Shown here: positions 32,653-40,658 of the stretch, piece by piece
Layout of the letters: each line of letters opens with the position of its first letter
Position numbering within the stretch: position 1 is the first letter of the stretch
Origin: Streptomyces mangrovisoli
GTDB lineage: Bacteria; Actinomycetota; Actinomycetes; Streptomycetales; Streptomycetaceae
Direction: 5' to 3'
NCBI RefSeq assembly: GCF_000974985.2
Contig: NZ_LAVA02000056.1
Location: 51,750 to 115,749, forward strand
Length of the DNA stretch: 64,000 nucleotides
Program-made: the position numbers and the translations under genes
Notes under the pieces: model-generated
What the model saw: the letters and a program-made list of their open reading frames with translations, nothing else
What the model was told of the DNA's origin: nothing
Databases searched by the model: none

Positions 32653-34044
32653 ATGGACCTCGGCGTGCGCTGGAAGCTGCACGGGGACGGCCGGACACCG
32701 GCGCCCGGAGCGGTCGTCCGCCCCGACGAACGGCTCTCCTGGCCCCGCACGATCGGGCTCGGCGCACAGCATGTGGTCGCCATGTTCGGGGCGAGTTTCG
32801 TCGCCCCGGTGCTCATGGGTCTGAACCCGAATCTCGCGATCATGATGTCGGGCGTCGCGACCGTGCTGTTCCTGCTGGCCACACGGGGTCGGGTGCCCAG
32901 CTATCTCGGCTGCTCGCTCTCCTTCGTCGGGGTCGCGGCCGTCATCCGCGCGCAGGGCGGCACGAGCGCCACGGTGACCGGCGCGTGTTTCGTCACCGGC
33001 ACCGTGCTCTTCCTCGTGGGGCTCGCCGTGCAGCGGTTCGGGGCACAGGTCATCCACGCCGCGATGCCGCCGATCGTGACCGGCGCGGTGGTCATGCTGA
33101 TCGGCTTCAACCTGGCCCCGGTCACCGCCTCCACCTACTGGCCGCAGGACCAGTGGACGGCGCTGCTGACCATGCTGTTCACCGGAATGGCCGTCGTCTG
33201 TCTGCGTGGCTTCTGGTCCCGCATCGCGATCTTTCTGGGTCTGGTCTTCGGCTACGCCCTCTCCTGGGCACTGGACCGGATCTTCGGGCGGATCCACTCG
33301 GTCGACGGGAGCGGCAAGGTCACCGACCACTGGCGCCTCGACCTGTCCGGGGTGAGCCACGCCGACTGGATCGGTCTGCCCTCCTTCCACGGGCCGACCT
33401 TCGAGTGGTCGGCGATCCTCGTGGCGCTGCCGGTGGTCATCGCGCTGGTCGCGGAGAACGCCGGGCACGTCAAGGCGGTCGGCGAGATGACCGGCGACCC
33501 GCTCGACGACAAGCTGGGCACGGCGATCTCCGCCGACGGCGTCGCGTCGATGCTGTCCACCGCCGTCGGCGGCCCGCCCAACACCACGTACTCCGAGAAC
33601 ATCGGCGTCATGGCCGCCACCCGCGTCTACTCCACGGCCGCCTACTGGGCCGCCGCCGCCTTCGCCCTGCTCTTCGGCCTCTGCCCGAAGTTCGGCGCGG
33701 TCGTCGCCGCCATCCCCGGCGGCGTCCTCGGCGGCATCACGGTCATCCTCTACGGCATGATCGGCCTGCTCGGCGCGCAGATCTGGACCAACGCCCGGGT
33801 CGACCTGCGCAATCCGCTCAACCTGGTCCCGGCCGCGGCGGGCATCATCATCGGAGTCGGCGGCGTGACACTGAAGTTCACCGACAACTTCTCCCTCAGC
33901 GGCATCGCGCTCGGCACGATCGTGGTGATCACCGGCTATCACGCGCTGCGCGCCTTCGCCCCCGCCCATCTCAAGCAGGGCACCCCGCTGCTCGACGCGG
34001 GCACCAGTTCCTACGACGACGGGGATCCGAGCGCCAGTTCATAG
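32653..34044 (+). CDS. Nucleobase permease, uracil/xanthine family (NCS2)
   Basis: A 463-aa transporter of the nucleobase-cation symporter-2/SLC23 family with fourteen membrane segments. Key motifs: FGASFVAPVLMGLNP near residue 45, the substrate-site glutamate region ALVAENAGHVKAVGEMTG near 270 and GGPPNTTYSENIGVMA near 310, which is typical of uracil permeases (UraA-like). Proton-coupled uptake of uracil is the best guess. ATG 32653 lacks a strong ribosome binding site; an in-frame ATG at 32611 is an alternative. It overlaps the convergent GH6 gene by 34 bp. Confidence 0.9.
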   Translation: MDLGVRWKLHGDGRTPAPGAVVRPDERLSWPRTIGLGAQHVVAMFGASFVAPVLMGLNPNLAIMMSGVATVLFLLATRGRVPSYLGCSLSFVGVAAVIRAQGGTSATVTGACFVTGTVLFLVGLAVQRFGAQVIHAAMPPIVTGAVVMLIGFNLAPVTASTYWPQDQWTALLTMLFTGMAVVCLRGFWSRIAIFLGLVFGYALSWALDRIFGRIHSVDGSGKVTDHWRLDLSGVSHADWIGLPSFHGPTFEWSAILVALPVVIALVAENAGHVKAVGEMTGDPLDDKLGTAISADGVASMLSTAVGGPPNTTYSENIGVMAATRVYSTAAYWAAAAFALLFGLCPKFGAVVAAIPGGVLGGITVILYGMIGLLGAQIWTNARVDLRNPLNLVPAAAGIIIGVGGVTLKFTDNFSLSGIALGTIVVITGYHALRAFAPAHLKQGTPLLDAGTSSYDDGDPSASS

Positions 34045-35225
34045 GCGTACGACGGCGAGAAGGTCCCGGCGGCACCCCGGCAACCGTCCGACTCGCCGGG
34101 CAGCTTGACCCACAGATAGGCGTCCACCCCCGCCACCCCGGTGTCGAGGGTGGGCGCCGCGCCGAGCCGGCGGCCGGGCGGATCGCACCACGCGCCGTCC
34201 GCGGGCGGGCCGTTGCCGTTGCGGCTGGTGTCGACGACCGCGCCGAGACCCGCGGACCCGCCGAGGTCCGCGAGCACGTCACGGTCGTAGGCGATCTCGT
34301 CGCTCGTGGTCCGGAAGTTGGCGACGTTGCTGAAGACGCCGTCGCCGGCCGTGGCACCGGCCTGCCGCAGCCAGGCCGCCTGCCGGGCGGGCGGGTTCCA
34401 GCCCGAGTGCCCGGCGTCGTAGTACACCCGGGCCCGCGGATCGGCCGACTTCAGGACCCGGCCCGCGCGGGCCAGCGCGGCGAAGCGCTCGGCGCGCGCG
34501 CCGCTCGGGAGGCAGCCGGACTGGGCGATCGAGTCGGGCTCCAGGATCACGATCACCTCGCCCGTGCCGAGCCCCGCGGCGAAGGCGTCGATCCACCGGT
34601 CGTAGGCGGCGATGTCGGGCGCACCGCCCTGCGAGGCGCCGCCGCAGTCCCGCCCGGGTATCGCGTACGGCACCACCACGGGCACCCGGCCCCGGGCGCG
34701 GGCAGCCGAGGTGACCGCGGCGACCCGGGCCGTGACGGCCGACACCGTCGGGTCCGTGAACCAGACGGCCGCCGGCCGGTCGGCGACGCGGGCGGCGATG
34801 ACGGCGGTGCGGGGGTCCTCGGGGTGGGCGGCGACCCAGTCGGCCACCCGTGAACCGGCCGGGCGGTACAGGCGGTCCGGGGCCGCCGCACGCGTGCCCG
34901 CGGCCGGGGCGGACGTCGGCGGGCCGCCGGTGCGGGTGCTCGGCGCCGAAGTCGCCGGGGACTTCGGGACCTTCGGGGCCCGTGTCGACCGCGCGGTGGG
35001 CGCGGGCGGACCGGGCGCCGCCTCGGTGGAGCGGGAGACGCCCGGCGAACGGGACGCGCTCGCGGCGGAGTTCGCACCGTGCCCCGCGCCCAGAGCGCTC
35101 ATCGTGCCGGAGACGGTGCCGAGCGCGGCGACGGCCGCGGCCACCGCCACCATCACCGCCCGTCGGGCGGTGCGCCTGCGCTCGCTGCGGCGCTCGGCCA
35201 GGCGCCGGGCTCGTGAGCCGGTCAC
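34011..35225 (-). CDS. GH6 endoglucanase/cellulase, secreted or membrane-anchored
   Basis: A 404-aa protein. A basic N-terminus and hydrophobic helix (ARRAVMVAVAAAVAALGTV) form a signal peptide or anchor, followed by an 80-residue Ser/Pro/Ala linker and a GH6 domain (about 115-404). GH6 motifs: VPVVVPYAIPGRDCGG (catalytic acid Asp), VIVILEPDSIAQSGCLP, VVDTSRNGNGP and AYLWVKLPGESDG. It cleaves beta-1,4-glucan with inversion. No carbohydrate-binding module is present. GTG start with GGGGGAG 7 nt upstream. Confidence 0.9.
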   Translation of the reverse strand: MTGSRARRLAERRSERRRTARRAVMVAVAAAVAALGTVSGTMSALGAGHGANSAASASRSPGVSRSTEAAPGPPAPTARSTRAPKVPKSPATSAPSTRTGGPPTSAPAAGTRAAAPDRLYRPAGSRVADWVAAHPEDPRTAVIAARVADRPAAVWFTDPTVSAVTARVAAVTSAARARGRVPVVVPYAIPGRDCGGASQGGAPDIAAYDRWIDAFAAGLGTGEVIVILEPDSIAQSGCLPSGARAERFAALARAGRVLKSADPRARVYYDAGHSGWNPPARQAAWLRQAGATAGDGVFSNVANFRTTSDEIAYDRDVLADLGGSAGLGAVVDTSRNGNGPPADGAWCDPPGRRLGAAPTLDTGVAGVDAYLWVKLPGESDGCRGAAGTFSPSYAYELALGSPSS

Positions 35226-35324
35226 GGCGGCGCTCCCCCTCCCGGCACGGCGGGCGTTCCCCCGTTCCGGGGAAGCGTCGGCCCGGCGCCACGCCGTTCA
35301 GCCTAGGACTGGGACCCTGCACGC

Positions 35325-36020
35325 ATGGTGCAATGGGAACAGTCCACCCGTCCCGTGGACACTCTGGACACGGTGCTCACGCGGATGCGCGCCCTCGACG
35401 CGGCACTTCCCGAGCGGGACGGCGTCGCGGTCTTCAACCGTGTCTACCTCACCGTCACCCAGGCCGTGGAACGACAGGTCGGCGCGGGCCGGTTCCCCGA
35501 CGCGCGGGCGGCGATCGCGCTGGACGTGCGGTTCGCGGAGCGCTACCTGGCCGCCGTGGACGCAGCCCACGACGACCGGCGGCCGCCCGCCTGCTGGCGC
35601 CCGCTGTTCCAGCTGCGCCGCCATCCCGGCGTACGCCCGCTTCAGTTCGCGCTCGCGGGCATCAACGCGCACATCGGGCACGACCTGGCGCTCGCCGTGG
35701 TGGACACCTGCCGTACGCTCGGCTGCGAACCGGGCGACCTGGAGGACGAGTTCGACCGCGTGGGCGAGCTCCTCGTGACGCTGGAGGAGCGGGTGCGCGA
35801 GGAGCTGATGCCGGGTCCCGACATCCTCCAGATCGCCGACCCGCTGACCCATCTGCTGGGCGCGTTCAGCCTCGAACGGGCCCGGGACGCCACCTGGGCG
35901 GCCGCCCGCGCTCTCTGGGCGCTGCGTGAACTCCCCGATCTGACCGAGGAGTTCACCGAGCGGCTGGACGCGGCCGTCGGGTTCGCGGGGCGCCTGATGC
36001 TCACCCCGCTGCCCGACTGA
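35325..36020 (+). CDS. Hypothetical protein, DUF5995-like
   Basis: A 231-aa soluble helical protein. It contains VAVFNRVYLTVTQAVERQVG, FAERYLAAVDA, then FALAGINAHIGHDLALAVVD with a conserved N-x-H-I-x-H-D block, and the pair LEDEFDRVGELLV. These resemble the DUF5995 family, whose function is unknown; the His/Asp block could bind a metal. The ribosome binding site is weak. It is divergent from the GH6 gene and converges on davB with only 15 bp between. Confidence 0.75.
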   Translation: MVQWEQSTRPVDTLDTVLTRMRALDAALPERDGVAVFNRVYLTVTQAVERQVGAGRFPDARAAIALDVRFAERYLAAVDAAHDDRRPPACWRPLFQLRRHPGVRPLQFALAGINAHIGHDLALAVVDTCRTLGCEPGDLEDEFDRVGELLVTLEERVREELMPGPDILQIADPLTHLLGAFSLERARDATWAAARALWALRELPDLTEEFTERLDAAVGFAGRLMLTPLPD

Positions 36021-36035
36021 GGCGCACCGGAGACC

Positions 36036-37733
36036 TCAGTCCTCCGGCAGTTCGACCGGGGCGATCTCGTCGTACACGTCACCCGGGCCCGGGTTGGTCC
36101 CGTCGGTGGCGCCGCCGAAGTGGTGCATGACGCCCCAGACCGCGTTCAGGGCGGTCTGCACGGCGCCCTCGGCCCAGCCCGCCGTCCAGGAGATGTCGTC
36201 GCCGGCCAGGAAGATGCCCCGCTTGTCCTCGGGCAGCCGGTCCTGCACGAAGTGCGTGAACAGACGGCGCTGGTAGCGGTAGTGGCCGGGCAGGTTGGCC
36301 TTGAACGCGCCCATGAAGTAGGGCTCGTTCTCCCAGGAGACGGTCACCGGGTTGCCGATGATGTGCTTCCTGATGTCGACGTTCGGGTAGATCTCGCCGA
36401 GCGACTTCAGCATGACCTCCATCCGCTCGTTCGCGGACAGCGGCAGCCACTTCAGGCTGTCGTCGCACCAGGTGTAGGAGAGGCAGATGACGGCGGGCTT
36501 GTCCGGGCCGTCGTCGAGGAGGTAGGTGCCGCGGGTCATGCGGTCGGTGAGCGTCATCGACATGACGTCGCGGCCGGTCCGCTCGTCCTTGTCCAGCCAG
36601 AACGGCCGGTCCACGGGCACGAACAGCTTCGAGCTCTCCATGTAGTGGGTGCGCTCGATCGCCGTCCAGTGGTCGATCGGGAAGAGCGAGTCGTCGCAGG
36701 CGATCTTCGACAGCAGCGACCAGGACTGGGCGGTGAAGACGGCCGCGCGGTAGGTCCGGATGTCGCCGTCGGCGTCCGTCACGGTGATCCGGTTGCCCGC
36801 GGTGCGGGTCAGCCGGGTCACGGCCGGACGCGGCTCGCCGTCCACGTGCAGGGACTTCAGCGAGGTGCCGTAGGGCCAGTGGACGATCTTCTCCGGCTCG
36901 CGCTCCCACAGGCGCAGCGGCAGCTGCTGCGAGCCGCCGACGATGCCGCGGTGGTGGTCGTCCGCCTCGGTGTAGACGACGCGCAGGATCTCCAAGATGG
37001 AGTTGGGGAAGTCGGTGTCCCAGCCGCCGGTGCCGAAGCCGACCTGGCCGAAGATCTCCCGGTGCCGGAAGGACTTGAACGCCTCGGAGTCGCAGAGGAA
37101 GCCGTAGAAGGTCTGGTTGTCGAGCTTCTCGACGAGCTTCGCCCAGATCTCGCGGATGCGCGGCACGTCGCGCTCGCGCATCGCGCGGTTCATGTCGGAG
37201 AAGTCCGCGCCCTCCTCCAGGCACGTGTTCCACGCCGCGGCGACGTCGCGGTAGACCTGCGGCAGGTCCTCGACCGTCTCGGCGTAGTGCGACTCGCCCT
37301 TGAGGTCGACGACCGTCGAAGGCGTCGCCTCGGCAAGGGGGTTGGGGAACGGGATCGTCTCCAGGCCGACCAGGTCGATGTAGTGCTGGAGGGCGGTGGA
37401 GGACGGCGGGAACCGCATCGCGCCCATCTCGGCGGTCAGGGAGGGGTCGCAGCCCTCGAAGCCGACGGTGCGCAGCCGGCCGCCGAGCTGGTCGGCCTCG
37501 TAGACGACGGGCTTCAGGCCCATCTTCATCAGCTCGTAGGCCGCCACGATGCCGGAGAGGCCGCCGCCGATGACCGCGACCTCGCTGCCGTGCTCGGTCG
37601 CCGGGACCTGGCCGAGGCCGGCCGGGTGGGCCAGGAAGTCGTCGTAGGCGTAGGGAAAGTCCGGACCGAACATGGTGATCGGCGGCTGCTGCTCGTCGGC
37701 GTGCTGGACGGCGGTGGGCACCGTGGACGTCAT
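36036..37733 (-). CDS. davB: Lysine 2-monooxygenase (flavin monoamine oxidase family)
   Basis: A 565-aa FAD enzyme. It opens with ITMFGPDFPYAYDDFLAHPA and GLGQVPATEHGSEVAVIGGG, then GLSGIVAAYELMKMGLKPVV, and ends AGDDISWTAGWAEGAVQTAL. These blocks, the length and FGTGGWDTDFPNSILE match Pseudomonas DavB, which converts L-lysine plus O2 to 5-aminovaleramide, CO2 and water. Related enzymes act on tryptophan or other amino acids, so lysine is inferred from similarity and from davA next door. Start ATG 37733 with AAGGAG 10 nt upstream; 76 bp after davA. Confidence 0.85.
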   Translation of the reverse strand: MTSTVPTAVQHADEQQPPITMFGPDFPYAYDDFLAHPAGLGQVPATEHGSEVAVIGGGLSGIVAAYELMKMGLKPVVYEADQLGGRLRTVGFEGCDPSLTAEMGAMRFPPSSTALQHYIDLVGLETIPFPNPLAEATPSTVVDLKGESHYAETVEDLPQVYRDVAAAWNTCLEEGADFSDMNRAMRERDVPRIREIWAKLVEKLDNQTFYGFLCDSEAFKSFRHREIFGQVGFGTGGWDTDFPNSILEILRVVYTEADDHHRGIVGGSQQLPLRLWEREPEKIVHWPYGTSLKSLHVDGEPRPAVTRLTRTAGNRITVTDADGDIRTYRAAVFTAQSWSLLSKIACDDSLFPIDHWTAIERTHYMESSKLFVPVDRPFWLDKDERTGRDVMSMTLTDRMTRGTYLLDDGPDKPAVICLSYTWCDDSLKWLPLSANERMEVMLKSLGEIYPNVDIRKHIIGNPVTVSWENEPYFMGAFKANLPGHYRYQRRLFTHFVQDRLPEDKRGIFLAGDDISWTAGWAEGAVQTALNAVWGVMHHFGGATDGTNPGPGDVYDEIAPVELPED

Positions 37734-37809
37734 GGGGTACGGACTCCTTGCGCGGGGACTTCGAAGCGGGGTCGGGGGGCGGGCCGGACGACGGACCTGG
37801 GGAGGCGGC

Positions 37810-38598
37810 TCAGACCAGCGGACCGTAGAGACCGGGCCGGCGGTCCCGCAGGTAGGGGTTGGCCTCGCGGGAGGCGGCCAGGAAGGCGGCGTCCACGTCG
37901 GCGAGGAGCAGGTCCTCGGCGCGGCCGGCGCGGGCGCGGGCGACACCGTCGGGGCCGGCCAGCGCGGAGAGCCCGAAGAACTCGAACTCGCCTTCCACGC
38001 CGACCCGGTTGACGTACGCGATGTACATCTGGTTCTCCCAGGCGCGCACCGGCACGAGGGACTCGGCGACGAACTGGAAGGGGTGCATGTTGGCCGTCGG
38101 CACGAGCAGCAGGTCGGTGCCGGCCAGGGCGTGGGCGCGGACGTTCTCCGGGAACTCGACGTCGTAGCAGATCATGATGCCGACGGTCAGGCCGTCCAGT
38201 TCGGCCTGGACGACGGGCCGCTCGCCCGGCGCGAAGTGCTCGCGCTCGGCGCAGCCGAAGAGGTGCGTCTTGCGGTAGTTGGCGAGACGGCGGCCGTCGG
38301 CGGAGATGAGCTGGGCGGAGTTGAAGACCGTCTCGCCGTCGCGCTCGGGGTAGCCGTAGGCGACGGCCAGGCCGTGCCGGCCGGCGAGGTCGGCGATCGC
38401 GTCCGCGGCCTCGCCGTCAGCGGTCTCGGCGAGGCGGGCGATGCCGTCGCCGATCGCGTACCCGGTGAGGAACATCTCCGGCGCAACGATCAGCCCGGCG
38501 CCCGCGGCGGCGGCACGGCCCGCGGCCTCGTCGAGGACCTTGAGGTTCTCGGCGACGGAGCCGGGGGTGCCGGAGCTCTGGAGCAGGGCGGTGCGCAT
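37810..38598 (-). CDS. davA: 5-aminovaleramidase, nitrilase superfamily
   Basis: A 262-aa carbon-nitrogen hydrolase with the catalytic triad E41 (APEMFLTGY), K110 (NYRKTHLFG) and C144 (MICYDVEFPEN). The blocks GYPER, LLVPTANM and ENQMYIAYVNRVG match Pseudomonas DavA, which hydrolyses 5-aminovaleramide to 5-aminovalerate and ammonia. Immediate downstream davB makes that substrate, so the pair performs the first two steps of lysine degradation towards glutarate. ATG with GAGG 7 nt upstream. TTGCG repeats lie 105-165 bp upstream. Confidence 0.85.
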   Translation of the reverse strand: MRTALLQSSGTPGSVAENLKVLDEAAGRAAAAGAGLIVAPEMFLTGYAIGDGIARLAETADGEAADAIADLAGRHGLAVAYGYPERDGETVFNSAQLISADGRRLANYRKTHLFGCAEREHFAPGERPVVQAELDGLTVGIMICYDVEFPENVRAHALAGTDLLLVPTANMHPFQFVAESLVPVRAWENQMYIAYVNRVGVEGEFEFFGLSALAGPDGVARARAGRAEDLLLADVDAAFLAASREANPYLRDRRPGLYGPLV

Positions 38599-38702
38599 GG
38601 GTGTTCCTCACCGGTCACGGGGGGCAGGGAGGCCGCCCGGAAGGTGGGTCGGGGGGCCACCTAGACGGTACGTTCGGCGCCCTCGGCCGGACAAGGAGGA
38701 GC

Positions 38703-38763
38703 CGTTGCGCGCCGGTGCGCTGATCGTTGCGTGCGATGCGGCCCCGGCGGCGATTCGTTGCGC
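38703..38763. promoter_or_regulatory. Phased CGTTGCG repeats upstream of davA
   Basis: CGTTGCGC at 38703, CGTTGCG at 38725 (TTGCG at 38727) and CGTTGCGC at 38756 have the same orientation. TTGCG starts are 22 and 31 bp apart, near two and three helical turns. Similar spacing of the same word occurs at 52137-52234 upstream of the permease-Lrp operon, suggesting a shared regulator. Confidence 0.55.
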
Positions 38764-38813
38764 GGCCCGGGGCCGGGCGCCTCGCGTACGCTCACACGCC
38801 GCGCCGAAAGGCT

Positions 38814-38981
38814 CTAGTGCTGTGACCGGAAAGGTTTGCCGGAAAGCTCGCGGCGTCCGGTGCGGTGCATCGCAAGGCGGAGCATCGCCCGCGTACTGGA
38901 TGTACTCGGGTGATGCGACAACGCGGCGAGGTGCCGTGCCGGGCGTCGCGAGCCGGTGAACCTTTCCGGTCGCAGCACTAG
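38814..38981. mobile_element. MITE-like palindromic element, 168 bp
   Basis: The two halves are imperfect inverted copies along the whole length. Ends read CTAGTGCTGTGACCGGAAAG and, inverted, CTAGTGCTGCGACCGGAAAG. The centre is GTACTGGATGTAC. It has no reading frame of its own and starts and ends with CTAG. I recall near-identical sequence scattered in other Streptomyces genomes. As RNA it would form a very long hairpin. Confidence 0.75.
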
Positions 38982-39634
38982 CCGCCCGCGCCGACCGGGT
39001 CCACCGTGATCGCGGAGCCGCTGCCGTCCGTGACCGGGACGTTGATCCGCACCGACAGCTTCCGGGAGTGGGTCTCGTTCGGCGGGGTGACGACCAGGCC
39101 GGTGAAGGTCTCGCCGCTGCCGCCGGACGTGTTCGGCGGGTAGTGGAGGGTGAAGCGGGTCGCGGCGCCCGGCACGACGCGGACCGCCGCCGGGGCGGCC
39201 CCGCTGCGCTCGGCGCTGACGGTGCCGTCCTTGCTCTGGAGGTCGACGCCCGGGAAGCCCTTGAGCGTGCAGGCGGCGGTCCCGGTGTTCTTCAGCGTGA
39301 CGACGAGGGTCCCCTGGGCCGGACCGGCGGCCGAGCTGAACGCCAGCCGGGAGGTCGTGCACGCGCCGGCCGCGGCGGACGCGCCGCCGCCCGACTGCCC
39401 GCCCGTGCCGCTCCCGCCGCCGGTCGCCCCGCTGGAGGCGGTGGCCGGGGAGCCCGAGTCCTGGGAGCCGGACGCCGAGCCGGACCCCTGGGAGCCGGAG
39501 GGCGAGCCGGCGGCGGAGCTCGGGGTGGCCGAGCCGCCGGAGCCGGCGGAGTCGCCGTCACTGCCCTGGCAGGCGGTGAGCGACAGACCGGCGGCGGCCA
39601 CGACGGCGAGCACCGAGAGCTGCTGGATACGCAT
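38978..39634 (-). CDS. DUF4232 lipoprotein
   Basis: A 218-aa exported lipoprotein. The signal peptide ends in the lipobox LTAC, with the acylated Cys near residue 24. A Ser/Gly-rich linker (about 26-95) leads to a DUF4232 beta-sandwich beginning ACTTSRLAFSSAAGPAQGTL, with LKNTGTAACTLKGFPGVDLQ. The function is unknown; many Streptomyces secrete such proteins. AAGGGAC precedes the ATG. The stop codon TAG is formed by the CTAG end of the adjoining palindromic element, so the C-terminus may have been altered by its insertion. Confidence 0.85.
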   Translation of the reverse strand: MRIQQLSVLAVVAAAGLSLTACQGSDGDSAGSGGSATPSSAAGSPSGSQGSGSASGSQDSGSPATASSGATGGGSGTGGQSGGGASAAAGACTTSRLAFSSAAGPAQGTLVVTLKNTGTAACTLKGFPGVDLQSKDGTVSAERSGAAPAAVRVVPGAATRFTLHYPPNTSGGSGETFTGLVVTPPNETHSRKLSVRINVPVTDGSGSAITVDPVGAGG

Positions 39635-39745
39635 GATGTCCCTTTCCGGGGTACGGGCGACTGCCGCAGGGAGAGAGCGCGGCGGCCGCCCGTACGTTCC
39701 GGACCGGGGATGTCCCGTACACGACTGTGACAAAACGCCCGGCGG

Positions 39746-40144
39746 TCACAGATCCCGCAGGCGCTCCACGATCTCCTGGAGGAGCCCGGGGTCCGCGCCG
39801 GGGCCGGCCGGCAGGGCGCGCCGGGGTTCGTCGATGCGCACCAGGCCCGCCTCGGCGAGGTCGCCGAGCAGCACGCGGACGACCGTGAGGGGGAGGTCGG
39901 CGTCGGCCGCCACCTCGACGACCGGGCGCGACCCGCGCCGCACGAGGTCGAGCAGGGCGGCCCGGGCGTGGTCCAGGGCGGGCGGCTCCCGCCCCGGGTC
40001 GAGCGCCGTGACCGGCGACATCAGGTCGATGGTGTACCGGTCGGAGGGCCGGGTCCGGCCGCGCGTGACGGTGTAGGGACGGACCATCGGGCCGGTCTCG
40101 TCCTCGTACCAGTGGTCCTCGTCGATGTGGTCGTCGTCGGACAC
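39746..40144 (-). CDS. cvnC: DUF742 protein (conservon CvnC type)
   Basis: A 132-aa protein with the DUF742 pattern: ETGPMVRPYTVTRGRT near residue 15, then a winged-helix-like region (ARAALLDLVRRGSRPVVEVA, then LPLTVVRVLLGDLAEAGLVR). In conservons this protein works with a sensor-like ATPase, a roadblock protein and a GTPase. The start GTG 40144 lies 7 bp after the roadblock gene. No CvnD-type GTPase follows; the next gene is an unrelated lipoprotein. Confidence 0.88.
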   Translation of the reverse strand: MSDDDHIDEDHWYEDETGPMVRPYTVTRGRTRPSDRYTIDLMSPVTALDPGREPPALDHARAALLDLVRRGSRPVVEVAADADLPLTVVRVLLGDLAEAGLVRIDEPRRALPAGPGADPGLLQEIVERLRDL

Positions 40145-40151
40145 GGCGGGA

Positions 40152-40658
40152 TCAGGGACCCGCGGGCGGGGTGGGGCCCTCACCCGGGGCCGAGCGGCCG
40201 GTGGGGCCCGCGCCGTCGGTGCCGTCGGATGTCCGCGCCGAGGCGGCCATGTGGCGGCCCACCCGGGTGACGAGCAGCGCCATCTCGTGGGCGAGCTGGC
40301 CCACGTCCGTCTGCACCTCGCTGAGCACGGCGAGCCGGCTGCCGTCGCCCGCCGGGGTGATGAACAGATACGCCTCGTCGAGCATCACCATGGTCTGGCG
40401 CACCTCGCCGCCGCCGAACCGTTCGCCGGCCGAGCGGGCGAGACCGTGGAAGCCGGAGCAGACCGCGGCCAGGTGCTCGATGTCCTTGCGGCGCATCCCC
40501 TCCGAGCAGCTCAGCGCCAGTCCGTCGGCGGTGAGCAGCACGGCCTGGCGGACGTGGTCCGTCCGGTCCACGAGATCGTCGAGCAGCCAGCCGAGGTCCG
40601 TGCCCGGCCGCCCGCCGGTCCCCGGCTCCGCGCCCCCGCCCAGGTCGTCACCGCGCAT
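40152..40658 (-). CDS. cvnB: Roadblock/LC7 protein (conservon CvnB type)
   Basis: A 168-aa protein with a roadblock/LC7 domain (about 22-125): LGWLLDDLVDRTDHVRQAVL, LTADGLALSCSEGM, then VRQTMVMLDEAYLFITPAGD. Roadblock proteins in conservons bind the small GTPase CvnD and modulate its activity. The C-terminal 40 residues are Gly/Pro-rich. It overlaps the end of the cvnA-type gene by 11 bp, implying translational coupling. Confidence 0.92.
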   Translation of the reverse strand: MRGDDLGGGAEPGTGGRPGTDLGWLLDDLVDRTDHVRQAVLLTADGLALSCSEGMRRKDIEHLAAVCSGFHGLARSAGERFGGGEVRQTMVMLDEAYLFITPAGDGSRLAVLSEVQTDVGQLAHEMALLVTRVGRHMAASARTSDGTDGAGPTGRSAPGEGPTPPAGP

